Shown here: positions 34,489-41,737 of the stretch, piece after piece
Numbering within the stretch: the stretch's first letter is position 1
Layout of the letters: each line of letters begins with the position of its first letter
NCBI RefSeq assembly: GCF_004365875.1
Contig: NZ_SODF01000001.1
Coordinates: 372,001 to 436,000 of the forward strand
Origin: Kribbella kalugense
GTDB lineage: Bacteria; Actinomycetota; Actinomycetes; Propionibacteriales; Kribbellaceae
DNA: 64,000 nucleotides
Direction of reading: 5' to 3'
Program-made: the position numbers and the translations under genes
Notes under the pieces: generated by a model
The model's database searches: none
The model's input: the letters and a program-made list of their open reading frames with translations, nothing else
Told to the model about the DNA's origin: nothing

Positions 34489-34689
34489 ATGGACGACGAC
34501 GAACGTGCCCTGGCCGAGGCGATCGGTGGTGACCTGGCCGCCGAGCTCATGTCCGCCCAGCTTCTCTCGACCCAGCGGATCCTCGCCTACCGCAACTGGC
34601 TCGCCATCTCCGGCCGACAGTCCGCCGCCGACCGCTACCCGACCGCCCTGGCCGAGGCGAGGACAGCGTTCGCGAGGGCACTAGGGTGA
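34489..34689 (+). CDS. Small acidic helical protein of unknown function
   Basis: An ATG at 34489 opens a 66-residue frame ([20 protein letters not shown] ... [20 protein letters not shown]) with G/C-biased third positions, ending one base into the aroQ leader region. No ribosome-binding site sits at the usual distance, and the frame stays open further upstream without a good start, so the true 5' end is uncertain. The product is helical and soluble. It could be a small conserved protein or chance ORF; composition favours coding. Confidence 0.45.
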   Translation: MDDDERALAEAIGGDLAAELMSAQLLSTQRILAYRNWLAISGRQSAADRYPTALAEARTAFARALG

Positions 34690-34695
34690 GTGCTG
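34682..34695 (+). promoter_or_regulatory. Predicted -10 element for leaderless aroQ
   Basis: TAGGGT at 34682-34687 is 7 bases upstream of the GTG at 34695, which supports that codon as the aroQ start over the GTG at 34686. Confidence 0.42.
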
Positions 34696-35141
34696 TGACG
34701 GATGTGAGCAGGCGGGTGCTGGTGCTGAATGGGCCGAACCTCGGACGACTGGGGTCCCGCGAGCCGGAGAAATACGGTACGACGACGTTCGCCGAGCTGG
34801 TCGGGGTCTGCGAGAAGACCGGCGCCGAGCTCGGGCTCGACGTCGAGATCCGGCAGACCGACGACGAGGCGGAGCTGGTCGGCTGGCTGCACGAGGCGGC
34901 CGACGGCCGGATCCCCGTCGTACTGAACCCGGCCGCGTTCACGCACTACTCGTACTCGCTCCGCGACGCGATCGCGCAGCGGACCGCGCCGTTGATCGAG
35001 ATCCACCTCACCAACCCGGCGACCCGCGAAGAGTTCCGGCACACCAGCGTCGTCGCGGGCGTGGCGACCGGAACCATCGCCGGCTTCGGGCTCGACTCCT
35101 ACCGCCTCGCGCTCCGAGCGCTCACCTCGCTTGAGTCGTAA
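34695..35141 (+). CDS. aroQ: Type II 3-dehydroquinate dehydratase
   Basis: The 148-residue product (151 if the GTG at 34686 is used) has the dodecameric type II signatures: [21 protein letters not shown] with the catalytic arginine and tyrosine, [19 protein letters not shown] with the substrate-binding Asn, and [19 protein letters not shown] with the catalytic histidine segment. It dehydrates 3-dehydroquinate to 3-dehydroshikimate. It completes, with aroB, aroE, aroK and aroC, the pathway steps present here; DAHP synthase and EPSP synthase are not in the window. Confidence 0.96.
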   Translation: MTDVSRRVLVLNGPNLGRLGSREPEKYGTTTFAELVGVCEKTGAELGLDVEIRQTDDEAELVGWLHEAADGRIPVVLNPAAFTHYSYSLRDAIAQRTAPLIEIHLTNPATREEFRHTSVVAGVATGTIAGFGLDSYRLALRALTSLES

Positions 35142-35402
35142 CCTACTTACGCTCGCCGCATTCAACGCGTAATCTGTTGGCGGCTATCGGCTCGCAACCA
35201 ACCTGCCCCTTCGGGCATCTGGTGGGTATGGGCAGATCTGGGGCACCTGTGCGGGCACGTTTCCGGAGCCGACGGCCAAGAAGTCGGGGTGAGACGCCGG
35301 TGAAACGCCGGTACCTCACCCTAGGCGTTGGGTCGTGACACCGACCGTGACCGGTCCGAAAGGACGGCGGTTCGGGCGCACGATCGGGAGGAAATCGACG
35401 AC
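35142..35402 (+). promoter_or_regulatory. Structured 5' region of the LuxR-type regulator gene (candidate leader RNA)
   Basis: This 261-base gap is the longest non-coding stretch. It holds several pairing elements: TGCCC(CTTC)GGGCA at 35204-35217, whose left arm can alternatively pair with GGGCAG at 35230-35235; a GGGTGAG/CTCACCC stem at 35287-35321 enclosing a direct repeat ACGCCGGT-GAA-ACGCCGGT; and a GTCC-GAAA-GGAC tetraloop hairpin just before the ribosome site. I do not match it to a known riboswitch class. Leader function is inference; the actual transcript start is unknown. Confidence 0.4.
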
Positions 35403-36155
35403 ATGGGGGTTCGTGTGACTACGGATTCGATCCGTTCCGTTCAAAAACGCTCTGGGGGAGTGACAGGTATGACCAATGGGCAACCGAATGTGCAACACCG
35501 TATTCCGGTTTGGGTGAAGGCGCTGGACCCGTTGTCGCAGTTCGGGCTCGTGCACGCGCTTCGGCAGCGGCCGGAGATCAGCCTGATCAGCGACACCGAC
35601 CTGGCCGCACTGCTGCCCGGGCTTTCGACAGACCAGCGCACCGCCCCGCCAGTGGTTGCGTTGATCGCCGTCGACTCGCTCGACACCGGTGCGGTCCAGG
35701 TGCTCCGGAACGCAACGCAGCGGGGTTGCCGCCGGACCGTGCTGATCGGCGGCACGATCGACGACGACGCACTGATGACCGCGGTCGAGCTGGGCGTGTC
35801 CGGCGTACTGCGCCGTACCGAGGCGACCGCTGACCGGATCGTGCACCTGGTGCAGGCCGCCGCCGCGGGTGACGGCAGCCTGCCTCCGGACCTGCTGGGC
35901 AGGCTGCTCGGCCAGGTGTCGCGGATGCAGCGGCACGTGCTCGCACCACGCGGGCTGTCCCACACCGGCCTGTCCGACCGCGAGACGCAGGTACTGCGGT
36001 TGGTCGCGGACGGCAAGGACACGCAAGAGATCGCTCGCGAGCTGTCCTACTCGGAGCGGACGGTCAAGAACGTCCTCCACGACGTGACCAGCCGGCTCCA
36101 GCTGAAGAACCGCTCACATGCCGTCGCGTACGCACTGCGCGAAGGCCTTATCTGA
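35403..36155 (+). CDS. LuxR/NarL-type transcriptional regulator
   Basis: The ATG at 35403 (after GGGAGGAAAT) gives 250 residues; the ATG at 35469 (after GGGGGAG) gives 228 and begins where recognisable sequence starts. Residues about 40-160 resemble a receiver-like domain (ISLISDTDLAALLPG, VVALIAVDSLD, TVLIGGTIDDDALMTAVELGVSGVLRR) but without the normal phosphoryl-acceptor acidic cluster. The C-terminal LuxR helix-turn-helix (LSDRETQVLRLVADGKDTQEIARELSYSERTVKNVLHDV) is complete. It is probably an orphan atypical response regulator; no kinase gene is adjacent. A structured leader precedes it and a strong terminator follows. Confidence 0.88.
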   Translation: MGVRVTTDSIRSVQKRSGGVTGMTNGQPNVQHRIPVWVKALDPLSQFGLVHALRQRPEISLISDTDLAALLPGLSTDQRTAPPVVALIAVDSLDTGAVQVLRNATQRGCRRTVLIGGTIDDDALMTAVELGVSGVLRRTEATADRIVHLVQAAAAGDGSLPPDLLGRLLGQVSRMQRHVLAPRGLSHTGLSDRETQVLRLVADGKDTQEIARELSYSERTVKNVLHDVTSRLQLKNRSHAVAYALREGLI

Positions 36156-36165
36156 AATACCAACC

Positions 36166-36198
36166 CAGCCGGCCCCTGCAGACAGCAGGGGCCGGCTG
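36166..36198. terminator. Hairpin terminator between LuxR and NAD(P)-binding genes
   Basis: Arms CAGCCGGCCCCTGC (36166-36179) and GCAGGGGCCGGCTG (36185-36198) pair perfectly over 14 bp around a 5-base loop, followed by TTCGTT. It lies between two convergent stop codons and can work in both directions. Confidence 0.85.
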
Positions 36199-36202
36199 TT
36201 CG

Positions 36203-36805
36203 TTAGTAGCCGACGGTGAACCGTTGCCGGACGTGCTCAGCTCGCTCCGCCTCGTCGACCAGCGCGACAGCGAAGTCCTCCATCGAGATCGCCGAACTGC
36301 CATCCACACCGGTGACCAGATGGTCGTAGCCCTTCCGGTAGCTACCGGTCCGCGTGCCGGGCTCGAGCAGCGCCGGCGGGCTCGCATACGTCCAGTCCAC
36401 ATCATTCGCTGCCCGCACGACGTCGTACTGCGCGTTGCAGGCCAAGGCGATCGATCGGAGGTCCCCTGGGAAGTCAGGCGCGTCGACCAGCAACACCTCA
36501 GGCCCGGGGACGATCAGACTCGCCGCGCCGCCGACCAGGATCAGTCGTACGCCGCTCCCGCGCAGGCCGATCAGTAGACCCTTGGCCGCGTCGACGAGCT
36601 CACCTTCGTGCCCGGGACGCGGTCGGGTCGCGCTGATGAGCACATCGTGCCCAGTACTCAAGCGGGCCACGTCGTTCGGGTCTGCGGCGTCACCGCGGAC
36701 CGGACCGGAGCGGCCGACCGCGGTGACGTTGTGGCCGCGTTCTAGTGCTTCTTGGGTGACTCGACTGCCGACGGCGCCGGCTGCGCCCCAGACCAGGATT
36801 CGCAT
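36203..36805 (-). CDS. NAD(P)-binding (NmrA/SDR-like) oxidoreductase
   Basis: The 200-residue Rossmann protein begins RILVWGAAGAVGSRVTQEAL, an NADP-binding glycine motif, with the AVGRSGPVRGDAADPNDV stretch typical of NmrA-like and atypical SDR proteins that bind the cofactor. DWTYASPPALLEPGTRTGSY is the family's C-terminal signature. Catalytic Tyr/Lys of classical SDRs are not evident, so it may be a quinone reductase-like or redox-sensing protein. It starts one base after the EamA transporter stop on the same strand and is surely co-transcribed with it under MarR control. Confidence 0.88.
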   Translation of the reverse strand: MRILVWGAAGAVGSRVTQEALERGHNVTAVGRSGPVRGDAADPNDVARLSTGHDVLISATRPRPGHEGELVDAAKGLLIGLRGSGVRLILVGGAASLIVPGPEVLLVDAPDFPGDLRSIALACNAQYDVVRAANDVDWTYASPPALLEPGTRTGSYRKGYDHLVTGVDGSSAISMEDFAVALVDEAERAEHVRQRFTVGY

Positions 36806-36806
36806 G

Positions 36807-37715
36807 TCACCGCTCCCCGGCTGCAGCGAGGGCTGGGGCTTCGACAGCTGGAGTTGGCCGGACCTTCCGGCGTACCTGGGCGGACACGAGCGCGGCCAGC
36901 ACGATCAGGCCGCCGAGGGCCTGCCAAACCGTCAGGTGCTGGTCCAGCACGAGCCAGCCGAGTGTTGTGGCCATGACTGGGCTGAGCAAGCCGAGGAACG
37001 TGACATCGGTAGGCGTCAGCTCTCGGAGGCCACGGAACCAGAGTGCATAGGCGACGGCCGACCCGATGATCGTCAGGTATGCGTAGCCGACCAGGTTTCG
37101 CGCAGTGAAGGCAGGCGGTGCACCTTCGACCAGGAACGCCACTGGCAGCAGTACGAGTCCACCGGCGACCAGTTGCCATCCGGTAGTGGCCAGTAGGGGA
37201 GCCGGTGAGGTCCAGCGCTTGCTGAGTACGACGCCGAACGCCATGACGACTGCTCCGCCGAGTGCCGCGAGTACACCCCAGGTGTCGAGGTGGGCCGTGG
37301 CTCGCAGTACCAGCAGGCCGACGCCGAACACGCCGGCCAGCGCAGTGAGCACAGTGCGCAGAGAGATGCGCTGCCGCAGCAGACCGGCCGACAGCAGTGC
37401 GACCAAGAGCGGCTGGATCGCGCCAACCGTCGCGGCCACGCCGCCCGGCAGGCGGTAGGCGCCGACGAACAGCAGTGCGTTGAAGGCTCCGATGTTGAGA
37501 GTGCCGAGCACCAGTGCGCGCCACCACCAACTGCCGCGCGGCAGGACGCGGGTCAGCGCGACCAGCAGCAGGCCGGCCGGCAGCGACCGAAGCAATGCGG
37601 CCAGCAGTGGGCGGTGGGGAGGCAGGAACTCGGTAGTGACCAGGTACGTCGTGCCCCAGAGCATCGGCGTGATCGCCGTGACCAGGAGGACGGAAAGTCG
37701 TCGATTGCTTAGCAC
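36807..37715 (-). CDS. EamA/DMT-family drug/metabolite exporter
   Basis: A GTG at 37715 gives 302 residues with about ten membrane helices in two EamA repeats (LLVTAITPMLWGTTYLVTTEFLP ... and VLAALGGAVVMAFGVVLSKRW ...). The hydrophilic C terminus (RRKVRPTPAVEAPALAAAGER) is cytoplasmic. DMT carriers move metabolites or toxic compounds by proton exchange. An open frame continues upstream but codes hydrophilic sequence overlapping the marR region and is rejected. Divergent from the marR-type gene, with operators over both promoters, so it is probably induced by the compound it exports. Confidence 0.9.
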   Translation of the reverse strand: MLSNRRLSVLLVTAITPMLWGTTYLVTTEFLPPHRPLLAALLRSLPAGLLLVALTRVLPRGSWWWRALVLGTLNIGAFNALLFVGAYRLPGGVAATVGAIQPLLVALLSAGLLRQRISLRTVLTALAGVFGVGLLVLRATAHLDTWGVLAALGGAVVMAFGVVLSKRWTSPAPLLATTGWQLVAGGLVLLPVAFLVEGAPPAFTARNLVGYAYLTIIGSAVAYALWFRGLRELTPTDVTFLGLLSPVMATTLGWLVLDQHLTVWQALGGLIVLAALVSAQVRRKVRPTPAVEAPALAAAGER

Positions 37716-37777
37716 TAAGACAAAGTAGCTTAGTGCTAAGCAACTTTTCAATACCCCAAGATCGCTGAGCGCTAAGC
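37705..37777. promoter_or_regulatory. Three-copy MarR operator region in the divergent promoter
   Basis: TTGCTTAGCACTAAG (37705-37719) and its exact inverse CTTAGTGCTAAGCAA (37729-37743) flank a 9-base spacer; each half is itself a CTTAGnnCTAAG near-palindrome. A third degenerate copy GCTGAGCGCTAAGC lies at 37764-37777 in front of the marR-type gene. Size and layout fit MarR dimers. Binding would cover the spacer, the -10 and the start of the exporter gene, and the -35 side of the regulator gene. Confidence 0.85.
37715..37751 (-). promoter_or_regulatory. Predicted promoter of the EamA exporter gene (leaderless)
   Basis: On the minus strand TTGAAA (37751-37746) and TACTTT (37727-37722) are 18 bases apart, and the GTG at 37715 lies exactly where transcription would begin. 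Two operator halves fall within and just behind the promoter. Confidence 0.6.
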
Positions 37778-37787
37778 AATCTCGCGC

Positions 37788-37800
37788 TAGGGTGGGGAGA
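37788..37800 (+). promoter_or_regulatory. Predicted -10 element for leaderless MarR-type gene
   Basis: TAGGGT at 37788-37793 is six bases before the ATG at 37800. The third operator copy lies just upstream, where the -35 region would be, fitting autoregulation. Confidence 0.5.
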
Positions 37801-38297
37801 TGGCAGATCATGTCGACCTGGTGCTCGAGCAGTGGCGCGAGCGGCGGCCCGACCTGGACGCGTCGCCGATGGGGATCATCGGGCGGCTGAGCCGGCTCAG
37901 TGTCCTGTTTGATGCCGAGCTGCGGAGGAACTTCGCCAAGTACGACCTGGATCGCGCGTCGTTCGACGTACTGGCGACGTTGCGGCGGAGCAACCCGGAG
38001 CACAGCCTGACGCCGGCCGGGCTGATGCGCTCGTCGATGGTGACCTCGGGAGCGATCAGTCAGCGGCTGGATCGATTGGAGGGCCGCGGTCTGGTGACTC
38101 GCGCGCCCAGCGAGACCGACGGTCGCGGCGTACAGGTGACGCTGACGGCCAAGGGCCTCGAGCTGATCGACAAGGTGCTACCGACCCACGTCGACACCGA
38201 GGCAGAGCTCCTGTCGGGGCTGTCGGCTGGTGAACGCGACCAGTTGGCCGGTCTGCTGCGGTCGCTGCTGGAATCGCTCGGGGACAAGCGAGACTGA
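37800..38297 (+). CDS. MarR-family transcriptional regulator
   Basis: The 165-residue protein has the MarR winged helix: long N-terminal dimer helices (MGIIGRLSRLSVLFDAELRRNF), DLDRASFDVLATLRR, the recognition region LTPAGLMRSSMVTSGAISQRLDRLEGRGLV, the wing TRAPSETDGRGVQVTLTAKG and C-terminal dimer helices. It most likely represses the divergent EamA exporter and NAD(P)-binding genes and itself through the three operator copies between them, and is released by a small phenolic-type ligand as is usual for the family. Confidence 0.95.
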   Translation: MADHVDLVLEQWRERRPDLDASPMGIIGRLSRLSVLFDAELRRNFAKYDLDRASFDVLATLRRSNPEHSLTPAGLMRSSMVTSGAISQRLDRLEGRGLVTRAPSETDGRGVQVTLTAKGLELIDKVLPTHVDTEAELLSGLSAGERDQLAGLLRSLLESLGDKRD

Positions 38298-38302
38298 CTG
38301 CC

Positions 38303-39451
38303 ATGGCAGAGGTGGACTCGCTGCGTACCTCGCTCGTTCGGCATCTGGTGACCGAAGGCACCATCCATGACCGGCGGGTGGCGGCCGCATTCGAGGCGGT
38401 CCCTCGGCACCTGTTCGTCCCGGACGCTCCGCTCGACATCGCGTACGCCGACGACGTCGTTCCGATGAAGCGGAACCGGGCCGGCGTGGTGGTGAGTTCG
38501 GTGTCGCAGCCGAGCATCATCGCGCTGATGCTCGAGCAGGCCGCGATCCGGCCGGGGGATCGGGTGCTCGAGATCGGCTCGGGTGGCTACAACGCCGCCC
38601 TGATGCGGGAGCTGGCCGGATCGGGCGGTGCGGTGACCACGGTCGACATCGACCCGGAGGTGACCGACCGGGCGCGGACGCTGCTCGACGAGGCCGGGTA
38701 CGACGATGTTGCCGTCGTACGGGCCGATGGAACGTTCGGTGATCCGGACGGAGCGCCGTACGACCGGATCGTCGTGACGGTCACCGCATGGGACATCGCG
38801 ACTGCTTGGCTGCGTCAACTGCGGCCGCTGGGGCGGATCGTCGTACCGCTGCGGGTGCGCGGGCAGACGCGGTCGATTGCGTTCGACCGGGTCGGTGACC
38901 ACCTGGAGAGCCGGTCCACGACGATCTGCGGGTTCGTCAGCATGCAAGGCGCCGGGGCGAACTACGAGCGCCTGATCCCGCTCGATGACGCCGGTCTGTC
39001 CTTCGACGAGGACCAGGAGGACGAGCCGCATCCCAGTGACGACGTACTGACGCTGCCGGTCGAGCAGACCTGGTCAGGCGTAGAGGTGCATCGCCAAGAT
39101 CCTGTGCTGCTCGACCTCTACCTCTGGCTGGCGACCACGCTGCCCGGGTACTGCGTCCTGTCCGGAGACGGGCTGAAGTGGGTCGGGGCCGTGGCGACCG
39201 CGGACAGCCTGGCGTATGTCGTCCTGCGTCCGGGCCGGTCTGATGGCCAGGTCGAATTGGGGTGCAGTGGCCATGGTCCGGACGCAGCTGAGCTGATCGA
39301 TCGCGTGCTGGAGCAGGTGCACGTTTGGGACCGGACTCTGCGACACGGGCCCGGACCGACGTTCGAGGTGCATGCGGCGGGCGACGTACTGTCGCCGGGC
39401 TTCCACATCGCCCGGCGACACAGCTACATCACTGTCAACTGGGAGGTGTAG
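38303..39451 (+). CDS. PIMT-like O-methyltransferase with long C-terminal extension
   Basis: Residues 1-210 match protein-L-isoaspartate O-methyltransferase: VPRHLFVPDAPLDIAYADD, SSVSQPSIIALMLEQAAIRPGDRVLEIGSGGYNAALM (SAM motif I) and a motif-IV-like APYDRIVVTVTAWDIATAWL. Residues 215-382 form an extra domain (GAGANYERLIPLDDAGLSF ... [15 protein letters not shown]). That architecture is typical of PIMT variants encoded with ribosomally made peptides in actinobacteria, but no peptide precursor or cyclase gene is visible nearby. It may repair isoaspartate or modify a distant partner. It starts 5 bases after the MarR gene and its 3' end overlaps the convergent gene by 17 bases. Confidence 0.86.
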   Translation: MAEVDSLRTSLVRHLVTEGTIHDRRVAAAFEAVPRHLFVPDAPLDIAYADDVVPMKRNRAGVVVSSVSQPSIIALMLEQAAIRPGDRVLEIGSGGYNAALMRELAGSGGAVTTVDIDPEVTDRARTLLDEAGYDDVAVVRADGTFGDPDGAPYDRIVVTVTAWDIATAWLRQLRPLGRIVVPLRVRGQTRSIAFDRVGDHLESRSTTICGFVSMQGAGANYERLIPLDDAGLSFDEDQEDEPHPSDDVLTLPVEQTWSGVEVHRQDPVLLDLYLWLATTLPGYCVLSGDGLKWVGAVATADSLAYVVLRPGRSDGQVELGCSGHGPDAAELIDRVLEQVHVWDRTLRHGPGPTFEVHAAGDVLSPGFHIARRHSYITVNWEV

Positions 39452-40343
39452 TTCCCGGCCGCAGCGGCTTGCTGACCGTCTGCCAGAGCTCGTCGATGTC
39501 GGACCGGTCCTCTGGCTCGGGCTTGTCGACCCAGCCGCTGGCCCAGACGTTCTCGTCCGGGTCGTCGAGGTTGAAGATCGACTCCGCGAACGCGGCCGAA
39601 CCGACCCACCGTCCCTCGTCGTCGTCCGGCTCGGACCCGGTTTCACTCGTTGACCCGGTGCGCTTCGACGTTGTCTTGGGGGCGATGAGTGAGCGGGCGT
39701 AGGCCTGCGCCTCGAGGATGCCCAGCTGGCGCTCCTCGCTCAGCAGGCGGATCGCGCCGACCTCGTTGTTCGCGTTCATCAGCTCGCGGACCTTCGCGTC
39801 CAGGTCCTGGTTCGGCGTCGGCAGGCGGTTCTGCTGCGGCCGATGCGCCGGCGGCTGGTAGGGGTTCGCGTTGTACTGCGGTTGCTGGAACTGGGCCGGC
39901 GGGTACTGGCCCGGCTGGTACTGGCCTGGCGGCTGGTACTGACCGGCCGGTGCGTACGGCGTCGGGTTGCCGGGCAACTGTGATGCCTGGCCCGGGGAGT
40001 TCCGCTCGCCCAGGTGACGCGGCTGCCGGCCGTTCTGCAGCAGCGTTTCCAGAACCGCCGCGACCTGCTGACTGCCTGGTGCGCTGCCGGTCTGGGTGGG
40101 CAAGGAGGTCTGCTGGGCCAGGGGCTTGCTCTGGGCCGGTGGCGGTCCGCCCTGGCCGGCCGCCTGGGTGAACTGACCCTGGAACTGGATCGGCTGGTTG
40201 CCACCCTGCTGGGCCTGGATCTTCTCGATCATCGCCTGCACGCGCGGACTCGGCGTACCGTTGCGCCGCTTGGATCCTTGCTTCGCCTTGTTGATCAGGC
40301 TCACCACGATCATCACCACGACGAAGATCACGAACCCCGTCAT
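39435..40343 (-). CDS. Membrane-anchored Gln/Pro-rich protein of unknown function
   Basis: The 302-residue product starts with one membrane helix ([16 protein letters not shown]) followed by basic residues, so the rest is cytoplasmic. Residues 50-185 are rich in Q, P, G and Y ([20 protein letters not shown]), low complexity. A predicted helical block follows ([41 protein letters not shown]), which has the look of a short C-terminal domain seen in other actinobacterial membrane proteins upstream of efp. The end is acidic. No catalytic motif. It is divergent from efp. Confidence 0.75.
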   Translation of the reverse strand: MTGFVIFVVVMIVVSLINKAKQGSKRRNGTPSPRVQAMIEKIQAQQGGNQPIQFQGQFTQAAGQGGPPPAQSKPLAQQTSLPTQTGSAPGSQQVAAVLETLLQNGRQPRHLGERNSPGQASQLPGNPTPYAPAGQYQPPGQYQPGQYPPAQFQQPQYNANPYQPPAHRPQQNRLPTPNQDLDAKVRELMNANNEVGAIRLLSEERQLGILEAQAYARSLIAPKTTSKRTGSTSETGSEPDDDEGRWVGSAAFAESIFNLDDPDENVWASGWVDKPEPEDRSDIDELWQTVSKPLRPGTTPPS

Positions 40344-40434
40344 CGCAGGCCTCCCTAATGGGTCTGGACTGCCAGCGTATGCCGCGGCAAGGCCGACCGG
40401 GACCTGCGAATCGGAGGAAAGGGGGAGTGACCGC

Positions 40435-40440
40435 TACAAT
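40435..40440 (+). promoter_or_regulatory. Predicted -10 element of the efp promoter
   Basis: TACAAT at 40435-40440 is one base from the TATAAT consensus, about 40 bases before the efp GTG. No good -35 is seen at the normal spacing. Confidence 0.45.
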
Positions 40441-40479
40441 TTCGTGTTACCGCTGATCGAATTCGAAGGGCATACCCGC

Positions 40480-41043
40480 GTGGCATCGACGAACGACCTC
40501 AAGAACGGCATGGTGCTCGACCTGGACGGACAGCTGTGGTCCGTTGTCTGGTTCCAGCATCACAAGCCGGGCAAGGGCGGCGCCATCGTCCGGACCAAGC
40601 TCAAGAACGTGCTGTCCGGCAAGGTGGTGGACAAGACCTTCAACGCCGACGTCAAGGTCGACGTGGCCACGGTCGACAAGCGCGACATGACCTACCTGTA
40701 CAACGACGGCACGGCGTACGTGTTCATGGACAAGTCGACGTACGAGCAGCTGCAGCTTCAGCCCGAGGTGGTCGGCGAGGCGGTGCACTTCCTGCTGGAG
40801 AACCAGGACGCCATCGTCGCGGTGCACGACGACCTCCCGCTGTACGTCGAGCTCCCGGCCTCGGTCGAGCTCACGGTCGAGTACACCGAGCCGGGTCTGC
40901 AGGGTGACCGCTCCAGCGGTGGCACCAAGCCGGCCAAGCTGGAGACCGGCTACGACATCCAGGTCCCGCTGTTCCTCACCACCGGCGAGAAGGTCAAGGT
41001 CGACACCCGCACGGGTGACTACCTCGGCCGCGTCACGTCCTGA
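40480..41043 (+). CDS. efp: Translation elongation factor P
   Basis: The GTG at 40480 follows GAAGGG and gives 187 residues. The KOW-like domain I begins [20 protein letters not shown], and the loop [12 protein letters not shown] carries the lysine at its tip (KPGKGGA) that reaches the peptidyl-transferase centre. Domains II and III ([61 protein letters not shown]) are complete. EF-P rescues ribosomes stalled at polyproline. The P-rich proteins elsewhere in this window are the kind of product that needs it. It is followed by nusB as usual. Confidence 0.97.
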   Translation: MASTNDLKNGMVLDLDGQLWSVVWFQHHKPGKGGAIVRTKLKNVLSGKVVDKTFNADVKVDVATVDKRDMTYLYNDGTAYVFMDKSTYEQLQLQPEVVGEAVHFLLENQDAIVAVHDDLPLYVELPASVELTVEYTEPGLQGDRSSGGTKPAKLETGYDIQVPLFLTTGEKVKVDTRTGDYLGRVTS

Positions 41044-41056
41044 GCTCTTAGACACC

Positions 41057-41084
41057 GTCTTACATCCAGAGGTCTTACACAGAG
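41057..41084 (+). repeat. Tandem direct repeat in the efp-nusB gap
   Basis: GTCTTACATCCAGAG (41057-41071) is followed directly by GTCTTACACAGAG (41072-41084), the same unit with a two-base deletion. A related CTCTTAGACAC lies just before. It sits 16 bases before nusB and has no assigned role. Confidence 0.55.
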
Positions 41085-41099
41085 AGCTGACAACAGAAC

Positions 41100-41510
41100 A
41101 TGTCTGCCCGTAGCAAGGCCCGCAAGCGCGCACTGGACGTGCTGTTCGAGTCGGAGGTCAGGGGACTGCCGGTCGGCGGCACCCTGGCCGACCGGGTAGC
41201 CGACAACGACCCGCCGGTGAACGAGTTCACCGTGGCGCTGGTCGAAGGCGTCGCGAAGCACAGCGAGCAGATCGACGACCTGCTCGAGACGCACTCGGTG
41301 GGCTGGACGCTGGACCGGATGCCGGCCGTCGACCGGAACATCCTCCGGATCGGTACCTACGAGCTGCTGTTCGACGACCAGGTTCCGGACGTGGTCGCGG
41401 TGAGCGAGGCGGTCGCGCTGGCGCGGGACCTGTCGACCGACGAGTCGCCGACCTTCGTGAACGGGCTGCTGGCGAGACTGCTGCAGCTCAAGCCCACACT
41501 GGGCGTCTGA
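41100..41510 (+). CDS. nusB: Transcription antitermination factor NusB
   Basis: The 136-residue all-helical protein has the NusB RNA-binding arginine-rich start (SARSKARKRALDVLFESEVRG) and the C-terminal signature DRMPAVDRNILRIGTYELLFDDQVPDVVAVSEAVALAR ... ESPTFVNGLLARLL. With NusE (S10) it binds boxA in rRNA leaders to prevent early termination. It is downstream of efp in the standard actinobacterial order and ends at a T-run terminator. Confidence 0.96.
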   Translation: MSARSKARKRALDVLFESEVRGLPVGGTLADRVADNDPPVNEFTVALVEGVAKHSEQIDDLLETHSVGWTLDRMPAVDRNILRIGTYELLFDDQVPDVVAVSEAVALARDLSTDESPTFVNGLLARLLQLKPTLGV

Positions 41511-41514
41511 GGTC

Positions 41515-41536
41515 GAGGGGGGCGAGCCCTCTTTTT
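41515..41536 (+). terminator. Rho-independent terminator of efp-nusB
   Basis: GAGGG (41515-41519) pairs with CCCTC (41527-41531), followed by a run of five T, four bases after the nusB stop. Confidence 0.7.
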
Positions 41537-41543
41537 GTAATCT

Positions 41544-41576
41544 GGCCCGGTGACCGTCTCGTTACGGTCCCGGGCC
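41544..41576. terminator. Second strong hairpin between nusB and bldD
   Basis: GGCCCGG-T-GACCGT (41544-41557) pairs with ACGGTC-CCGGGCC (41564-41576): 13 bp with one bulged T and a 6-base loop. It may back up the nusB terminator or end bldD transcription coming from the other side. The rest of the gap to 41737 shows nothing I can interpret. Confidence 0.6.
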
Positions 41577-41737
41577 GCCATTGCGTCCCCGTGCGCGGCC
41601 GGTGAAGTGGTACCCCGCCGCTTGTACTGCGTTGTGTTGCCGGTACTGCTCTGTTGGGTCAATGGTGAAGGCGGGCGGCCGCGGGCCAGCTGCTACAAGC
41701 CCCGACCGTCTAGTGCCTTCGGCTGGCGTTCAGCGCG

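Noticed and set aside
36807..38003. Extended 398-codon version of the EamA exporter starting at 38003
   Set aside because: The extra 95 residues are hydrophilic, lie antisense to the MarR gene, and would place the start beyond the operators; the GTG at 37715 fits promoter and topology.
41540..41737. Possible small gene between nusB and bldD
   Set aside because: Frames here have no ribosome site and read into the antisense of bldD; two hairpins explain the first part of the gap.
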